In this document: in pieces, positions 7,812 to 17,076 of the stretch
How positions within the stretch are numbered: the stretch's first letter is position 1
Layout: the number at the start of each line of letters is the position of its first letter
Source of the DNA: Citromicrobium sp. UBA3494
GTDB taxonomy: Bacteria; Pseudomonadota; Alphaproteobacteria; Sphingomonadales; Sphingomonadaceae
Assembly (NCBI GenBank): GCA_002377695.1
Contig: DFQH01000001.1
Span: 446,093-510,092, forward strand
Reading direction: 5' to 3'
Length of the DNA: 64,000 nt
Made by a program: the position numbers and the translations under genes
The notes under the pieces: model-generated
What the model was told of the DNA's origin: nothing
The model's database searches: none
Seen by the model: the letters and a program-made list of their open reading frames with translations, nothing else

Positions 7812-9665
7812 TCACCATCCGCTGGGCTTGCCCTGGTTCTGTTCGTCCAGCCATGCCTTCAGCGGGGCGAAATACTCGACCAGCGCTTCCCCGCTCATCT
7901 CGCGGCTGCCGGTAAAGGCTTCGAGCGCGTCGGGCCACGGCTTGCTCGCGCCCATTTCGAGCATGGCGTTCAGCCGCTCACCGACTTCCTCGTTCCCGTA
8001 GAAGGAACAGCGGTGCAGCGGCCCTTCCCAGCCCGCGGCGTCGCACGCGGCCTTGTAGAACTGGAACTGAAGAATCCGCGCAAGGAAGTATCGCGTGTAG
8101 GGCGTGTTGCCCGGGATATGGTATTTCGCGCCCGGATCGAAGGCGTCCGCGGGGCGCTCCACGGGCGGGGTGATGCCCTGATACTCGCGCTTCAGATCGT
8201 GCCACGCGGTGTTGTAGTCGGCCGGAGCGATCGAACCGTCGAACACGCCCCAGCGCCACTTGTCGACCAGCAGGCCGAAGGGCAGGAACGCCACCTTGTC
8301 CATCGCCTGGCGCAGCAGCAGGCCGATATCCTTGTCCGCGCCGGGCACGTCCGCGCGATCCAGCATGTCGATCTGGACCAGGTATTCGGGCGTGATCGAC
8401 AGCGCGATCATATCGCCGATGGCTTCGTGAAAGCCATCGTTCGCGCCGTTGAGGTGCAGGAAATCCTGCTCCTTGTAGGCACGCTGGTAGTAGTTGTGGC
8501 CCAGTTCGTGGTGGATGGTGATGAAATCATCCGCGTTGCGCTTGATGCACATCTTGATGCGGACGTCGTCCTTGTTGTCGAGATCCCACGCGGAGGCATG
8601 GCACACCACCTCGCGGTCGGCGGGCTTGGTGAACATGCTGCGTTCCCAGAAGGTTTCCGGCAGCGGCGCGAAGCCGAGCGAGCTGAAGAACTGCTCCCCC
8701 ACGCGAACCATGTCGGTCTCGCTGTAGCCCTTCTCCTCGATCAGTTCGGTCAGATCGTAGCCGATGTCACCGGCACCCTCGGGCGCGACCAGCGGGTAGA
8801 TATTACCCCATTCCTGCGCCCACATATTGCCCAGCAGGTCCGCGCGGATCGGGCCGGTAGCCGGCTGGATATCGTCGCCGTACTTTTCGTTCAGCTTGCT
8901 GCGCACGTAGGTGTGCAGCGACTGGTAGAGCGGTGCGACCTCCTGCCACATCCGCTCCAGCTCGGCCGAAAATTCCTCCGGCGGCATGTCGTAACCGGAG
9001 CGCCACATGGTGCCGACATTGTCGAATCCCAGCTCCGCCGCGCCCGCATTGGCGATTTCTACCATGCGCGCGTAATCTTCCTTCATCGGCGCGCCGACAT
9101 TCGTGTGCCAGCTGGCCCACATCTCCGCGTACTCGGCAGGCGTGCGCTCCAGATTGCCCATCTCCGCCTCGATGTCGGAGCCGTTGATCTCCTCGCCGTT
9201 GAGCGTGCCCTTCCCCTTGCCGTACTGGCTGTTGAGGCTGGTCGCGATCTCGTTGAGTTCGGTCGCCGCACCATCGGCGGTCGGCGCGGGCAGGACGATG
9301 CCGTTGCGCAGGATATCGAGCTTGCGCGCGACTTCGGGATCGAGCCCGTCGACCTGCGCATATTTCGCCGCTTCGAGGGCGTATTGCACGCTCATCTCGG
9401 TGCCTTGCGCCCCCACCCGCGCGGCCATCGCGTCCGTATCATGCGTGATGTAGGTCGAGTTGACCCAGTAGATCTGGGCGGATTCCAGTGAGAAATCCGC
9501 CATCGTCTGCTCGACCATGGCGACCCAGTTCGCCGCGCCCTCGGGCGTCATCGGGTATTCGGCCTGCGCCATTTCGGCGCCTTCGTGATGCTCGGCGAGA
9601 GCGGGCGTGGCCAAGGCGGCGGTGGCCGCAGCAATCGCGGCAAACGAGACGGAGATGCGGTTCAT
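7812..9665 (-). CDS. M2 family zinc dipeptidase (ACE-like)
   Basis: This 617-residue exported enzyme resembles peptidyl-dipeptidases of the angiotensin-converting enzyme family, which release dipeptides from peptide C-termini. The signal peptide covers about residues 1-24, ending in ALATPALAE. The zinc site HHELGHNYY lies near residues 382-390, and the third ligand follows in GFHEAIGDMIALS. The length is right for a single catalytic domain. It is on the same strand as rimB and rimK, 28 bases before rimB, so read-through is possible. A role in periplasmic peptide use is inferred. Confidence 0.95.
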   Translation of the reverse strand: MNRISVSFAAIAAATAALATPALAEHHEGAEMAQAEYPMTPEGAANWVAMVEQTMADFSLESAQIYWVNSTYITHDTDAMAARVGAQGTEMSVQYALEAAKYAQVDGLDPEVARKLDILRNGIVLPAPTADGAATELNEIATSLNSQYGKGKGTLNGEEINGSDIEAEMGNLERTPAEYAEMWASWHTNVGAPMKEDYARMVEIANAGAAELGFDNVGTMWRSGYDMPPEEFSAELERMWQEVAPLYQSLHTYVRSKLNEKYGDDIQPATGPIRADLLGNMWAQEWGNIYPLVAPEGAGDIGYDLTELIEEKGYSETDMVRVGEQFFSSLGFAPLPETFWERSMFTKPADREVVCHASAWDLDNKDDVRIKMCIKRNADDFITIHHELGHNYYQRAYKEQDFLHLNGANDGFHEAIGDMIALSITPEYLVQIDMLDRADVPGADKDIGLLLRQAMDKVAFLPFGLLVDKWRWGVFDGSIAPADYNTAWHDLKREYQGITPPVERPADAFDPGAKYHIPGNTPYTRYFLARILQFQFYKAACDAAGWEGPLHRCSFYGNEEVGERLNAMLEMGASKPWPDALEAFTGSREMSGEALVEYFAPLKAWLDEQNQGKPSGW

Positions 9666-9737
9666 CGGGGCGTCCTGATAGGAATTGTCGTTGCCCGCAA
9701 AACTAGCTGCGCGACGCGGAATAGCAAGCAGGGCGCG

Positions 9738-10496
9738 TCAGCCACGCGCAGCGGCGAGCCATTCGGCCATCGCGCGGCCCAGATCGGGCTTTGTCACGCT
9801 GCTCATATGCGTACCGGGCACCTCGACATAAGTGGCATCGGGTAGCTGATCGGCCAGTTCCCGCGCGGAGCCATTGTCGCGGTCCTCGTCGCCGCAGACC
9901 ACCAGCGTGGGACACGCGATGTTTGCCAGTTCGGACAGGTCGAGATCTTCCATGCTCTGCAGCAGCAGCCGGGCTGCCACCCGGTCGACGCCCTGCGACT
10001 TGAGGAACTGCATCGAGAAATAGGCCGGATCGCCTTTGGGAATTGCATCGAATTCGTCGATCACGCGCATGAAGAAGGCTGAGCGCTTTTCCCATTCCTG
10101 CAATCCGTCGACACCCATTCCGCCAAGGATCAGGCGCTTCGGAGCGAGCCTGCCCGACGCCACACCATGGATCGCGGTGCGCGCGCCGAGCGAGAAGCCG
10201 CCCAGATCGTAGTCGGTCAGGCCCAGATGCCCGACCAGCGCCACGACGTCTTTCACCAGGACGCCCGCGGGGTAGTTTTCCAGCCCGTGGGGTGCCTCGC
10301 TTTCACCGTGCACGCGGAAATCGAGCATCAGGGCTTCGTAGCCCTGCTCCGCGATCCGCTGGGCATGGCCCCACTTTATCCAGTTCATCTGCGCGCTGGA
10401 AAACAGGCCGTGCAGCAGAACGAAGGGTCTGCCCTCCCCCACGCGGTGCAGGGCGAGCTTCGTGCCGTCGAAGGATGCGAAATGTTCGGTGGTCAT
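9738..10496 (-). CDS. Alpha/beta hydrolase
   Basis: The 252-residue protein has the alpha/beta hydrolase pattern: VLLHGLFSSAQMNW (oxyanion strand) near residue 30, the nucleophile elbow GGFSLGARTAIHG near 100, an acidic residue in VVCGDEDRDNGSA and the late histidine in VPGTHMSSVTKPDL. There is no signal peptide, so it is probably cytoplasmic. The substrate cannot be told from the sequence; esterases and carboxylester or peroxide hydrolases share this layout. It is divergent from the emrRAB-like operon with 99 bases between starts, and so may share the operator palindrome there. Confidence 0.9.
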   Translation of the reverse strand: MTTEHFASFDGTKLALHRVGEGRPFVLLHGLFSSAQMNWIKWGHAQRIAEQGYEALMLDFRVHGESEAPHGLENYPAGVLVKDVVALVGHLGLTDYDLGGFSLGARTAIHGVASGRLAPKRLILGGMGVDGLQEWEKRSAFFMRVIDEFDAIPKGDPAYFSMQFLKSQGVDRVAARLLLQSMEDLDLSELANIACPTLVVCGDEDRDNGSARELADQLPDATYVEVPGTHMSSVTKPDLGRAMAEWLAAARG

Positions 10497-10566
10497 CGCG
10501 GAACTGAAAACTCCTTCTGGATCGCCCGCCGCATATCAAACCCGGGGAAAGCAGCAATGATTGCAT

Positions 10567-10584
10567 TAATAAGCACGCTTATTA
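10567..10584. promoter_or_regulatory. Palindromic operator upstream of the MarR-type gene
   Basis: TAATAAGC and GCTTATTA form a perfect 8-bp inverted repeat with a 2-base centre (AC). It ends 11 bases before the ATG of the MarR gene, within an AT-rich patch in otherwise GC-rich DNA and over the likely promoter. The size and symmetry suit a MarR dimer, so autorepression is inferred. It could also affect the divergent hydrolase. Confidence 0.7.
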
Positions 10585-10595
10585 TATGCGCGCCC

Positions 10596-11042
10596 ATGAA
10601 CAAGAATCTCGGCTGGCTGATCGTGGATAATGCGCGCATGCTGCGGCGTGCGTTCGATGAGCGCGTGCGCACGCTGGGCATCACCGGGCCACAGGCGCGC
10701 CTGCTGCTCGCGCTCGATCGCTCACCCGGGGAAAAGCAGACCTTCCACGCGGAACTGCTGGAAGTGGAGCCCATCACGCTCGGCCGGATGGTGGATCGCA
10801 TGGAGGAATCGGGCCTTGTCGAAAGACGTGCCGATCCGAACGACCGGCGCGCGCGCCTGCTCCACCTCACTCCGCGTGCGGCTGGCGAGATCGCCCGCAT
10901 ACGCCGCGAACTCGATGTCATGCTCGAACAGATGAACGATGGGCTAAGCGAAAGCGAAGAAGCCGAGCTTTCGCGAATGCTCCACCGCATCTCCGAAAAT
11001 CTGTCCACTCCGCCACGGTCCGAAGGCATTTCCAATGGCTGA
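10596..11042 (+). CDS. MarR family transcriptional regulator
   Basis: The 148-residue protein is a winged-helix MarR regulator: LGITGPQARLLLAL, then ITLGRMVDRMEESGLVERR (recognition helix) and the wing DPNDRRARLLHLTPRA. The ATG at 10596 starts a normal-length protein, although the frame is open further upstream. It ends inside the start of the emrA-like gene (8-base overlap), so it is the first gene of an emrRAB-type operon. By analogy it should repress the pump and release DNA when it binds a toxic compound. A palindrome lies just upstream. Confidence 0.93.
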   Translation: MNKNLGWLIVDNARMLRRAFDERVRTLGITGPQARLLLALDRSPGEKQTFHAELLEVEPITLGRMVDRMEESGLVERRADPNDRRARLLHLTPRAAGEIARIRRELDVMLEQMNDGLSESEEAELSRMLHRISENLSTPPRSEGISNG

Positions 11043-12105
11043 AGCAGCGCCCGCAATCGCACCCGATACCGCCACCCCCGAAGAACCCGTCGCGCCCGCT
11101 CCCCGGAAAAACCGGTGGCGCCGCATCGCGCTGATGATCGCGGTGCCGCTGCTGCTGCTGATCGGCGGGTTCGCCTACTGGTCCAGCCTGCAGGGCAAGG
11201 TATCGACCGACAATGCCTATGTGCAGCAGGACCGCGTATCGATTTCCGCCGAGGTCGGCGGACCGATCGTGGAGGTGCTGGTGGCCGACGGTGATCGGGT
11301 CGAGGCGGGCCAGCTGCTGTTCCGCATCGACGAACAGCCCTACCAGGTGCAGATTGCGGAGGCCAACGCCGCGATCGCGCAGGCACAGGCCAGCCGCACC
11401 GCGCTGGGCAGCGATGCCGACCTGTCCGGCGCATCGATCTCTGCCGCGCGCGAGGACATTGCCTTTGCCGAGGCCAATTTCGCGCGAAAGGACGCGCTTT
11501 TCCAGAAGGGCTTCCTGACCAAGACCGAGCATGACGCCGCCGAACACCAGGTGAACCAGGCGCGCGAGGAACTGCGGCTGGCACTGGCACGCAAGGCCGC
11601 TGCACAGGCCCGGCTGGCGCAGGGGCCTGCGGTGCCCGGGCAGGACCCGGCTATCGCCGCGGGCGAAGCCAAGAAAGCCGCCGCCCAGCTCAACCTCACC
11701 CGCACCCAGGTGCGCGCGCCTGCCGCGGGCACCGTAACGCAGGCCGATCGCCTGCAGCTCGGCCAGCAGGTCGTCCAGGGACTACCGGTGCTGACGGTGG
11801 TGCAGGATGGCAGCTCCTACGTGGAGGCCAACTTCAAGGAAACCGACCTGGCGGACATGGCGGTGGGCCAACGCGCCAAGATTCGCGTGGATGCCTATCC
11901 GGGCCTGACCCTGGAGGGCGAGGTGGAAACGATCGGTGCGGGTACCGGCTCCGAGTTCTCGGTGCTGCCCGCACAGAATGCGACCGGCAACTGGGTCAAG
12001 GTGACGCAGCGCGTGCCGGTGAAGATCCGCATCACCAGCAAGAGTTCGCGGCGGCTGATCGCCGGTCTTTCGACCGAAGTGACCGTCTTCACAGACGAGC
12101 GCTAG
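11035..12105 (+). CDS. HlyD/EmrA family membrane fusion protein
   Basis: This periplasmic adaptor of a drug efflux pump has 356 residues. A proline-rich N-terminus and one membrane segment (IALMIAVPLLLLIGGFAYW, about residues 37-55) are followed by a barrel/lipoyl start VSTDNAYVQQDRVSISAEVGG. Next come the coiled hairpin with alanine-rich helices and the second lipoyl half TRTQVRAPAAGTVTQAD. It overlaps the MarR gene and is 4 bases from the permease gene. No outer-membrane TolC-like gene is present in the window, so the third component must lie elsewhere. Confidence 0.93.
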   Translation: MAEAAPAIAPDTATPEEPVAPAPRKNRWRRIALMIAVPLLLLIGGFAYWSSLQGKVSTDNAYVQQDRVSISAEVGGPIVEVLVADGDRVEAGQLLFRIDEQPYQVQIAEANAAIAQAQASRTALGSDADLSGASISAAREDIAFAEANFARKDALFQKGFLTKTEHDAAEHQVNQAREELRLALARKAAAQARLAQGPAVPGQDPAIAAGEAKKAAAQLNLTRTQVRAPAAGTVTQADRLQLGQQVVQGLPVLTVVQDGSSYVEANFKETDLADMAVGQRAKIRVDAYPGLTLEGEVETIGAGTGSEFSVLPAQNATGNWVKVTQRVPVKIRITSKSSRRLIAGLSTEVTVFTDER

Positions 12106-12109
12106 ACCG

Positions 12110-13669
12110 ATGGCCACCGCCGCCCGCCCCGCCGCGCCCGTCTCTGCTCGCCCGACCGCGCCTGCGGGCGATGAACCTTTGCTGCCGGTCCGAAACCAGC
12201 CGCTGCTGATGGTCGGCATCATGGCCGCATCGCTGATCCAAATCCTCGACACGACGATTGCCAACGTCGCCATCCCCCACATGCAGAGCAGCCTTGGCGC
12301 TACGGCGGAAAGCGTCACCTGGGTGCTGACCAGCTATATTATCGCCAGCGCGGTCGCCATGCCGGCAACCGGCTGGCTGGGCGACCGGATCGGAGCGCGG
12401 CGGCTGTTCATCTTCTCGGTCGCAGGATTCATCCTCGCCTCGATGATGTGCGGGATGGCGCAGAACCTGGGCGAGATGGTGCTGTTCCGCGCGCTGCAGG
12501 GGATCACCGGGGCCTTCATCCCGCCTCTTAGCCAGAGCTTCATGCTCGATACCTCGAAACCCAGCCGCCACCCGCAGGTCATGGCGATCTGGGGCCTGGG
12601 CATCATGATCGGGCCGATCCTGGGGCCGATCCTGGGCGGCTGGCTGACCGAGAGCGCCAACTGGCGCTGGGTGTTCTACGTCAACCTGCCGGTCGGTCTG
12701 CTGGCGCTGGCCCTGTTGATGGCGCAACTGCCACACCGCGATGGCAAGCGGCGCAAATTCGACCTGTTCGGCTTCCTCATGCTCGGGATCGCGCTGTCGT
12801 CACTGCAGCTCCTGCTCGACCGCGGATCGCAGCTGGACTGGTTCCAGTCCGGCGAGATCTGGCTGTATGCCTTCCTGCTGGGCAGTTCCAGCTGGATCGC
12901 GGTCGTGCATTTCGTCACCGGACGCGAACCATTATTCGAAACCGCCATCTTCGCCGACCGCAACTTCGTGATCGCCCTCAGCTTCATGCTGGTGATCGGC
13001 GTGGTGATGTTCGCCAACATGGCGCTGCTGCCGCCGATGTTGCAGCGCCTGTTCGGCTATGGCGTGATCGATACCGGCATTGTGCTGATGCCGCGCGGGA
13101 TCGGCGTGATGGTGAGCATGCAGCTTTCGGGTCTGCTGATGCGGCGCGGGTTCGATGCGCGGATCATCGTGGGCACCGGCTTCGCCATCGCCGCCTATTC
13201 GCAATGGATGATGGCGGGCTGGTCTCTGGCGGCGGACCAGTGGCATTTCATCACCACCGGGCTGGTGCAGGGGCTGGGCCTGGGTCTGGTGTTCATCCCG
13301 CTCAACGTCATGGCGTTTTCCACCCTGCCGGGGCACCTGCGCACCGACGGGTCGAGCCTGCTGAACCTTCTGCGCTCCGTCGGGGCGTCGGTCGGCATTT
13401 CTGTCACCACCGTGCTGCTGGCCAGCAACATCCAGACCGCGCATGCCGATCTTGGCAGCCACGTCACCGCCGCCACCATCAACGCGGTCGATATCTCCAC
13501 GCTGGACCGGTTCCAGCCGCTGGGTCAGACGGCGCTTTCCATGATCGATCTGGAGATCAACCGGCAGGCGGCGATGATCGCCTATATCGACGATTTCTAT
13601 CTGATGATGTGGCTGGCGCTGGCGGCGATCCCGCTGGTCCTGCTGATGCGCAAGGCAAAGCCCGACTAG
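12110..13669 (+). CDS. DHA2 (EmrB/QacA) family MFS drug transporter
   Basis: The 519-residue protein is a 14-helix proton-drug antiporter of the inner membrane. Family marks include LDTTIANVAIPHMQ in helix 1, PATGWLGDRIGARRLF (the MFS loop motif) and GPILGPILGGWLTESANWRWVFYVNLPVG in the helix 5 region. It follows the adaptor gene by 4 bases and completes an emrRAB-like unit. It presumably exports hydrophobic compounds through the adaptor and an outer-membrane channel encoded elsewhere. The substrate is not known. Confidence 0.95.
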   Translation: MATAARPAAPVSARPTAPAGDEPLLPVRNQPLLMVGIMAASLIQILDTTIANVAIPHMQSSLGATAESVTWVLTSYIIASAVAMPATGWLGDRIGARRLFIFSVAGFILASMMCGMAQNLGEMVLFRALQGITGAFIPPLSQSFMLDTSKPSRHPQVMAIWGLGIMIGPILGPILGGWLTESANWRWVFYVNLPVGLLALALLMAQLPHRDGKRRKFDLFGFLMLGIALSSLQLLLDRGSQLDWFQSGEIWLYAFLLGSSSWIAVVHFVTGREPLFETAIFADRNFVIALSFMLVIGVVMFANMALLPPMLQRLFGYGVIDTGIVLMPRGIGVMVSMQLSGLLMRRGFDARIIVGTGFAIAAYSQWMMAGWSLAADQWHFITTGLVQGLGLGLVFIPLNVMAFSTLPGHLRTDGSSLLNLLRSVGASVGISVTTVLLASNIQTAHADLGSHVTAATINAVDISTLDRFQPLGQTALSMIDLEINRQAAMIAYIDDFYLMMWLALAAIPLVLLMRKAKPD

Positions 13670-13682
13670 GAACCACGCCTGC

Positions 13683-14273
13683 CTAGCGGAAGTTGCAGTT
13701 CGCCCCGCCCCACAGCGTTGCGACTTCGCCATCCTCGATCAGGCCGGACACCAGCATTTCGCTGTCGCCCAGCATGAATTCCTCGCCCAGCGTGCTGTCC
13801 TCCAGCACGTCGTAGGTCGGCAACTCGCTCACCTCGGACGCGGGCAGGCCCAGTTTCACGCCGTCCGGCCCGGTGAAGACCGCCCGCTCGCTGGGCCCGT
13901 TGACCATCCAGCCGACGAACCGCTCGTCCTGAAAATTCGCCACGAACTGGTCGAAGGTGGCGAACTCCATCGGGCCTGCGCCACATTCCTCGTTGCTACC
14001 GAACTGCGGCCCACCGAAGATCATTGTCAGCTCTTCCACCACCGCATCCTGAGGATCGCCGAAATCGAGGATGGTCGCGGTTCCGCCTGCCTCGGGCGCG
14101 GCGATCACCAGCCCGTCCGCGCGCAGGTCTATCGGGCGGTTGCTGGGCGCATTGGGCGTCTGCGCGGCGATTTCCTCGGCGGTGGGGGGCTCGGCAGACC
14201 GGTCTGCGTCGCCACATGCCGCCAGCGCCAGGGCAACCGTGCCGATCAGCGCGCATCCGAACCGAGCCTTCAT
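13683..14273 (-). CDS. Predicted lipoprotein
   Basis: The 196-residue protein begins MKARFGCALIGTVALALAACGD, a lipoprotein signal with the lipobox LAAC at about residues 17-20. The ATG at 14273 was chosen because it puts this signal at the N-terminus; an upstream start at 14348 is open but adds a non-signal tail. The mature part is acidic, lacks a recognised domain and ends in a cysteine-containing WGGANCNFR. It converges on the emrB-like gene with 13 bases between stops. The role is unknown. Confidence 0.78.
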   Translation of the reverse strand: MKARFGCALIGTVALALAACGDADRSAEPPTAEEIAAQTPNAPSNRPIDLRADGLVIAAPEAGGTATILDFGDPQDAVVEELTMIFGGPQFGSNEECGAGPMEFATFDQFVANFQDERFVGWMVNGPSERAVFTGPDGVKLGLPASEVSELPTYDVLEDSTLGEEFMLGDSEMLVSGLIEDGEVATLWGGANCNFR

Positions 14274-14353
14274 CCTACTCTCCCAAGCCTGTCTGGTGGT
14301 GCGAACAGTGTCAGAGCTGGGAGGCGCGGACAAGCGGGCATGCGCCAAGGGCC

Positions 14354-14779
14354 CTAACGTTCATTATCGGGTCGCTGATCGATGATGACGCCGCCGGGGT
14401 CGCCGCCCGGCTCTCGCCCGGGCGCGTCGCGCCCTGCGCTGCTCGTATTGTCGCGCCAGGCGCCGTCGATGGTCTCTCCGGCGCCCATGCCGCCCATCTG
14501 ACCGCGCACCTTCGCAAGCCGTTTCTTGAGGAAACGACGGAAAAGCAGCGGCACCAGCAGCGACAGCACGGCGAAGGGCACCACGATCCACCACAGCCAG
14601 TCGAGCCAGTCGACCATCCGGGTGAGCGCGAAGATGACCGCAAGGATGATCCCCCAGCGGATCGCCCAGCGCCGCAGAAGCCGCCCGAAGAAAGCGGAGG
14701 ACTCGCGCTCGATCTGGTCGAGCGACTGGTCCATCTGCGCCGCCATGCGTGCCTGCTGCTCGTGATCGGGGCCGAGCAC
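14354..14779 (-). CDS. Small membrane protein downstream of asd
   Basis: This 141-residue protein has a hydrophobic hairpin at about residues 35-72 (IRWGIILAVIFALTRMVDW and LWWIVVPFAVLSLLVPLLF). A basic cytoplasmic segment and a polar glycine-rich tail follow. The start is uncertain. A GTG at 14779 follows GAGG at a good distance right after the asd stop; an ATG at 14746 gives 130 residues. It is 8 bases after asd on the same strand and so probably co-transcribed. No family is recognised. Confidence 0.65.
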   Translation of the reverse strand: MLGPDHEQQARMAAQMDQSLDQIERESSAFFGRLLRRWAIRWGIILAVIFALTRMVDWLDWLWWIVVPFAVLSLLVPLLFRRFLKKRLAKVRGQMGGMGAGETIDGAWRDNTSSAGRDAPGREPGGDPGGVIIDQRPDNER

Positions 14780-14787
14780 GGCGCGCC

Positions 14788-15813
14788 TCAGCCCTTCTTC
14801 AGGTGGCGGCGGCCCAGCAGTTCGGCGATCTGTACGGCGTTGAGCGCGGCACCCTTGCGCAGGTTGTCGCTGACGCACCAAAGGTTGATGCCGTTCTCCA
14901 CCGTCGGGTCTTCGCGCACGCGGCTGATATAGGTCGCACCGTCGCCAACGCTTTCCACCGGCGTGATGTAGCCTTCGTCTTCGCGCTTATCGACCAGCAT
15001 GCAGCCGGGTGCCTCGCGCAGGATGTCCTGCGCCTGTTCCGCCGACAGCTCGCGCTCGAACTCGATGGTGACGGCTTCGGAATGGCCCACGAAAACGGGC
15101 ACGCGCACGCAGGTGGCGGTCAGCTTGATCTTGGGGTCCAGGATCTTCTTGGTTTCGACCACCATCTTCCATTCTTCCTTGGTCGATCCATCGTCCAGGA
15201 AGACGTCGATATGCGGGATCACGTTGAACGCGATCTGTTTGGTGAACACCTGCGGCTCCACCGGATCGCCCACGAAAATCGCGCGGCTCTGCTGGAACAG
15301 TTCGTCCATGCCCGATTTGCCCGCGCCCGAGACAGACTGGTAGGTCGACACGACCACGCGCTTGATCCCGGCGGCATCGTGTAGCGGCTTCAGCGCCACG
15401 ACCAGCTGCGCGGTCGAGCAGTTGGGGTTCGCGATGATGTTCTTCGCAGTGTAGCCGTCGATGGCATCCGGGTTCACTTCGGGCACGATCAGCGGCACAT
15501 CCGGGTCCATCCGGTAGTGCGAGGAATTGTCGATCACCACGCAGCCCGCCGCGGCGGCCTTGGGAGCGTATTCCTTCGCGATGGAGCCGCCGGCGGAAAA
15601 CAGCGCGATGTCCCAGCCGGTGAAATCGAAATGCTCGAGGTTCTTGCACTTGAGCATCTTGCCGGTGTCGCCGAATTCGATCTCCGTGCCCTGCGAGCGC
15701 GAGCTGGCGAGCGCCACGATCTCGTCGATCGGGAACGCGCGTTCCGCCAGCACCTGCATCATTTCGCGCCCGACATTGCCCGTCGCGCCAACCACGGCGA
15801 CCTTGTAACCCAT
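14788..15813 (-). CDS. asd: Aspartate-semialdehyde dehydrogenase
   Basis: The enzyme reduces aspartyl phosphate to aspartate semialdehyde with NADPH, the branch point for lysine, diaminopimelate, methionine and threonine. The 341-residue protein shows VAVVGATGNVGREM at the N-terminus (NADP binding), the catalytic cysteine in IANPNCSTAQLV, and the catalytic histidine in VFVGHSEAVTIEF. The ATG at 15813 follows CAGGAGTGATT. The upstream permease gene ends 68 bases before it on the same strand. Confidence 0.97.
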   Translation of the reverse strand: MGYKVAVVGATGNVGREMMQVLAERAFPIDEIVALASSRSQGTEIEFGDTGKMLKCKNLEHFDFTGWDIALFSAGGSIAKEYAPKAAAAGCVVIDNSSHYRMDPDVPLIVPEVNPDAIDGYTAKNIIANPNCSTAQLVVALKPLHDAAGIKRVVVSTYQSVSGAGKSGMDELFQQSRAIFVGDPVEPQVFTKQIAFNVIPHIDVFLDDGSTKEEWKMVVETKKILDPKIKLTATCVRVPVFVGHSEAVTIEFERELSAEQAQDILREAPGCMLVDKREDEGYITPVESVGDGATYISRVREDPTVENGINLWCVSDNLRKGAALNAVQIAELLGRRHLKKG

Positions 15814-15881
15814 CAATCACTCCTGTTCGTGCTGCAGTGCCACATGGGGAAAAGCGCGGGTTGTCGCAAGCGATAGCGGAC

Positions 15882-17069
15882 TCAAATCACCCCGAGCATG
15901 TGCAACACCAGCACGGCGAGCGCGCCGAAGGCCAGTACCGCGCCGGGAAGCGTGATCCATCGTTTGCCGACATTCTCCTTCACCGCCAGCGCGTTGAGCG
16001 TACCGAACACCAGCAGAAAGACGATGCTCGCCCCGCTCACCAGCCCGTCCAGCCCGCCCATCACGGCCAGCGCCAGCGCGAGCGCAGCGAGGGTGAGGAC
16101 CGCCCATTGCGGGGAACCGTGAGCGTTCTTCGTGCCGAGCCCTTGTGGCAGGCCGCCATCCTGCGCCACTTCGCGCGCCAGCCGTGCGGAACTGAACAGG
16201 GTCGCATTGATCGCGCTGGCGGTGGAGAAGGCGGCGGCGATGGTCACCGCGATCAGCCCCGGCGTGCCCAGCGCGGCCTGCCCCGCACGCGACAGCGCGA
16301 CCTCGCCATCCTCGATCACCGCCTGCGTGCCGGTCAGCATCGGCACCGCCAGCGCCACCAGCACATAGATCAGCGCCGCGCTGCCGATGGCCAGCGGCAT
16401 GATCCGGCGCATCACCCGCTTGCGATCCTTCATCTCGTCGTAGTCGTAGGCGACCAGTTCGAAGCCTTCATAGGCCATGAAGACCGAGGCTGCGCCGATC
16501 ACGATGCCGATCAGGCCGGGCTGCTGCGCGATGGAAAGCTTCTCCGCCTCGAAATGCGCAAGGCCGAATGCGGCCAGCCCGGCGAGGATGGTCAGCTTCA
16601 CCACGACGATGGCGATCTCCACGCCCGCCGCCTGCCCTGCTCCGCGCAGGTTGATCCCTGTCATGGTCAGGATCGCCGTCGCTGCCATCGCCGGCGGCAG
16701 CCAGGATGGCCCGCCGATCGCCTGGCCCAGATAGGCCCCGACGGTGTAGGCATAGACCGCGCAGGTCAGCACATAGCCCGCCAGCAGCACCCATGCCGAA
16801 AAGCGCGCCAGACCGGTGAAGCCCAGGTCGCGCAGGAAGCTGTAGACGCCGCCTGCCTCGTCCTTCTCCACCGTCAGCGCGGCGAGACTGTGGCCCGTGG
16901 CATAGGCGACCAGCCCGCCCAGCACGAAGCTGAGCGCGGCCCAGTGGCCCGCGCTGGAGATCACCACGCCCAGCGTCGAGAATATCCCGCCGCCGACCAT
17001 CCCGCCCACGGCAATGGCCCAGACTGCGGCGAGCCCGAGCTCTCCGCCGGAGGACTTGCTCCCGCTCAT
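15882..17069 (-). CDS. APC family amino acid permease
   Basis: The 395-residue integral membrane protein has about eleven hydrophobic segments. It opens with the APC superfamily style: AAVWAIAVGGMVGGGIFSTLG in segment 1 and an EAGGVYSFLRD stretch. It probably moves amino acids or amines across the inner membrane. Its start is 7 bases after the stop of the S9 peptidase gene on the same strand, so peptide breakdown and uptake of the product may be linked. The substrate is not evident. Confidence 0.88.
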   Translation of the reverse strand: MSGSKSSGGELGLAAVWAIAVGGMVGGGIFSTLGVVISSAGHWAALSFVLGGLVAYATGHSLAALTVEKDEAGGVYSFLRDLGFTGLARFSAWVLLAGYVLTCAVYAYTVGAYLGQAIGGPSWLPPAMAATAILTMTGINLRGAGQAAGVEIAIVVVKLTILAGLAAFGLAHFEAEKLSIAQQPGLIGIVIGAASVFMAYEGFELVAYDYDEMKDRKRVMRRIMPLAIGSAALIYVLVALAVPMLTGTQAVIEDGEVALSRAGQAALGTPGLIAVTIAAAFSTASAINATLFSSARLAREVAQDGGLPQGLGTKNAHGSPQWAVLTLAALALALAVMGGLDGLVSGASIVFLLVFGTLNALAVKENVGKRWITLPGAVLAFGALAVLVLHMLGVI

Positions 17070-17076
17070 GCCTGCG

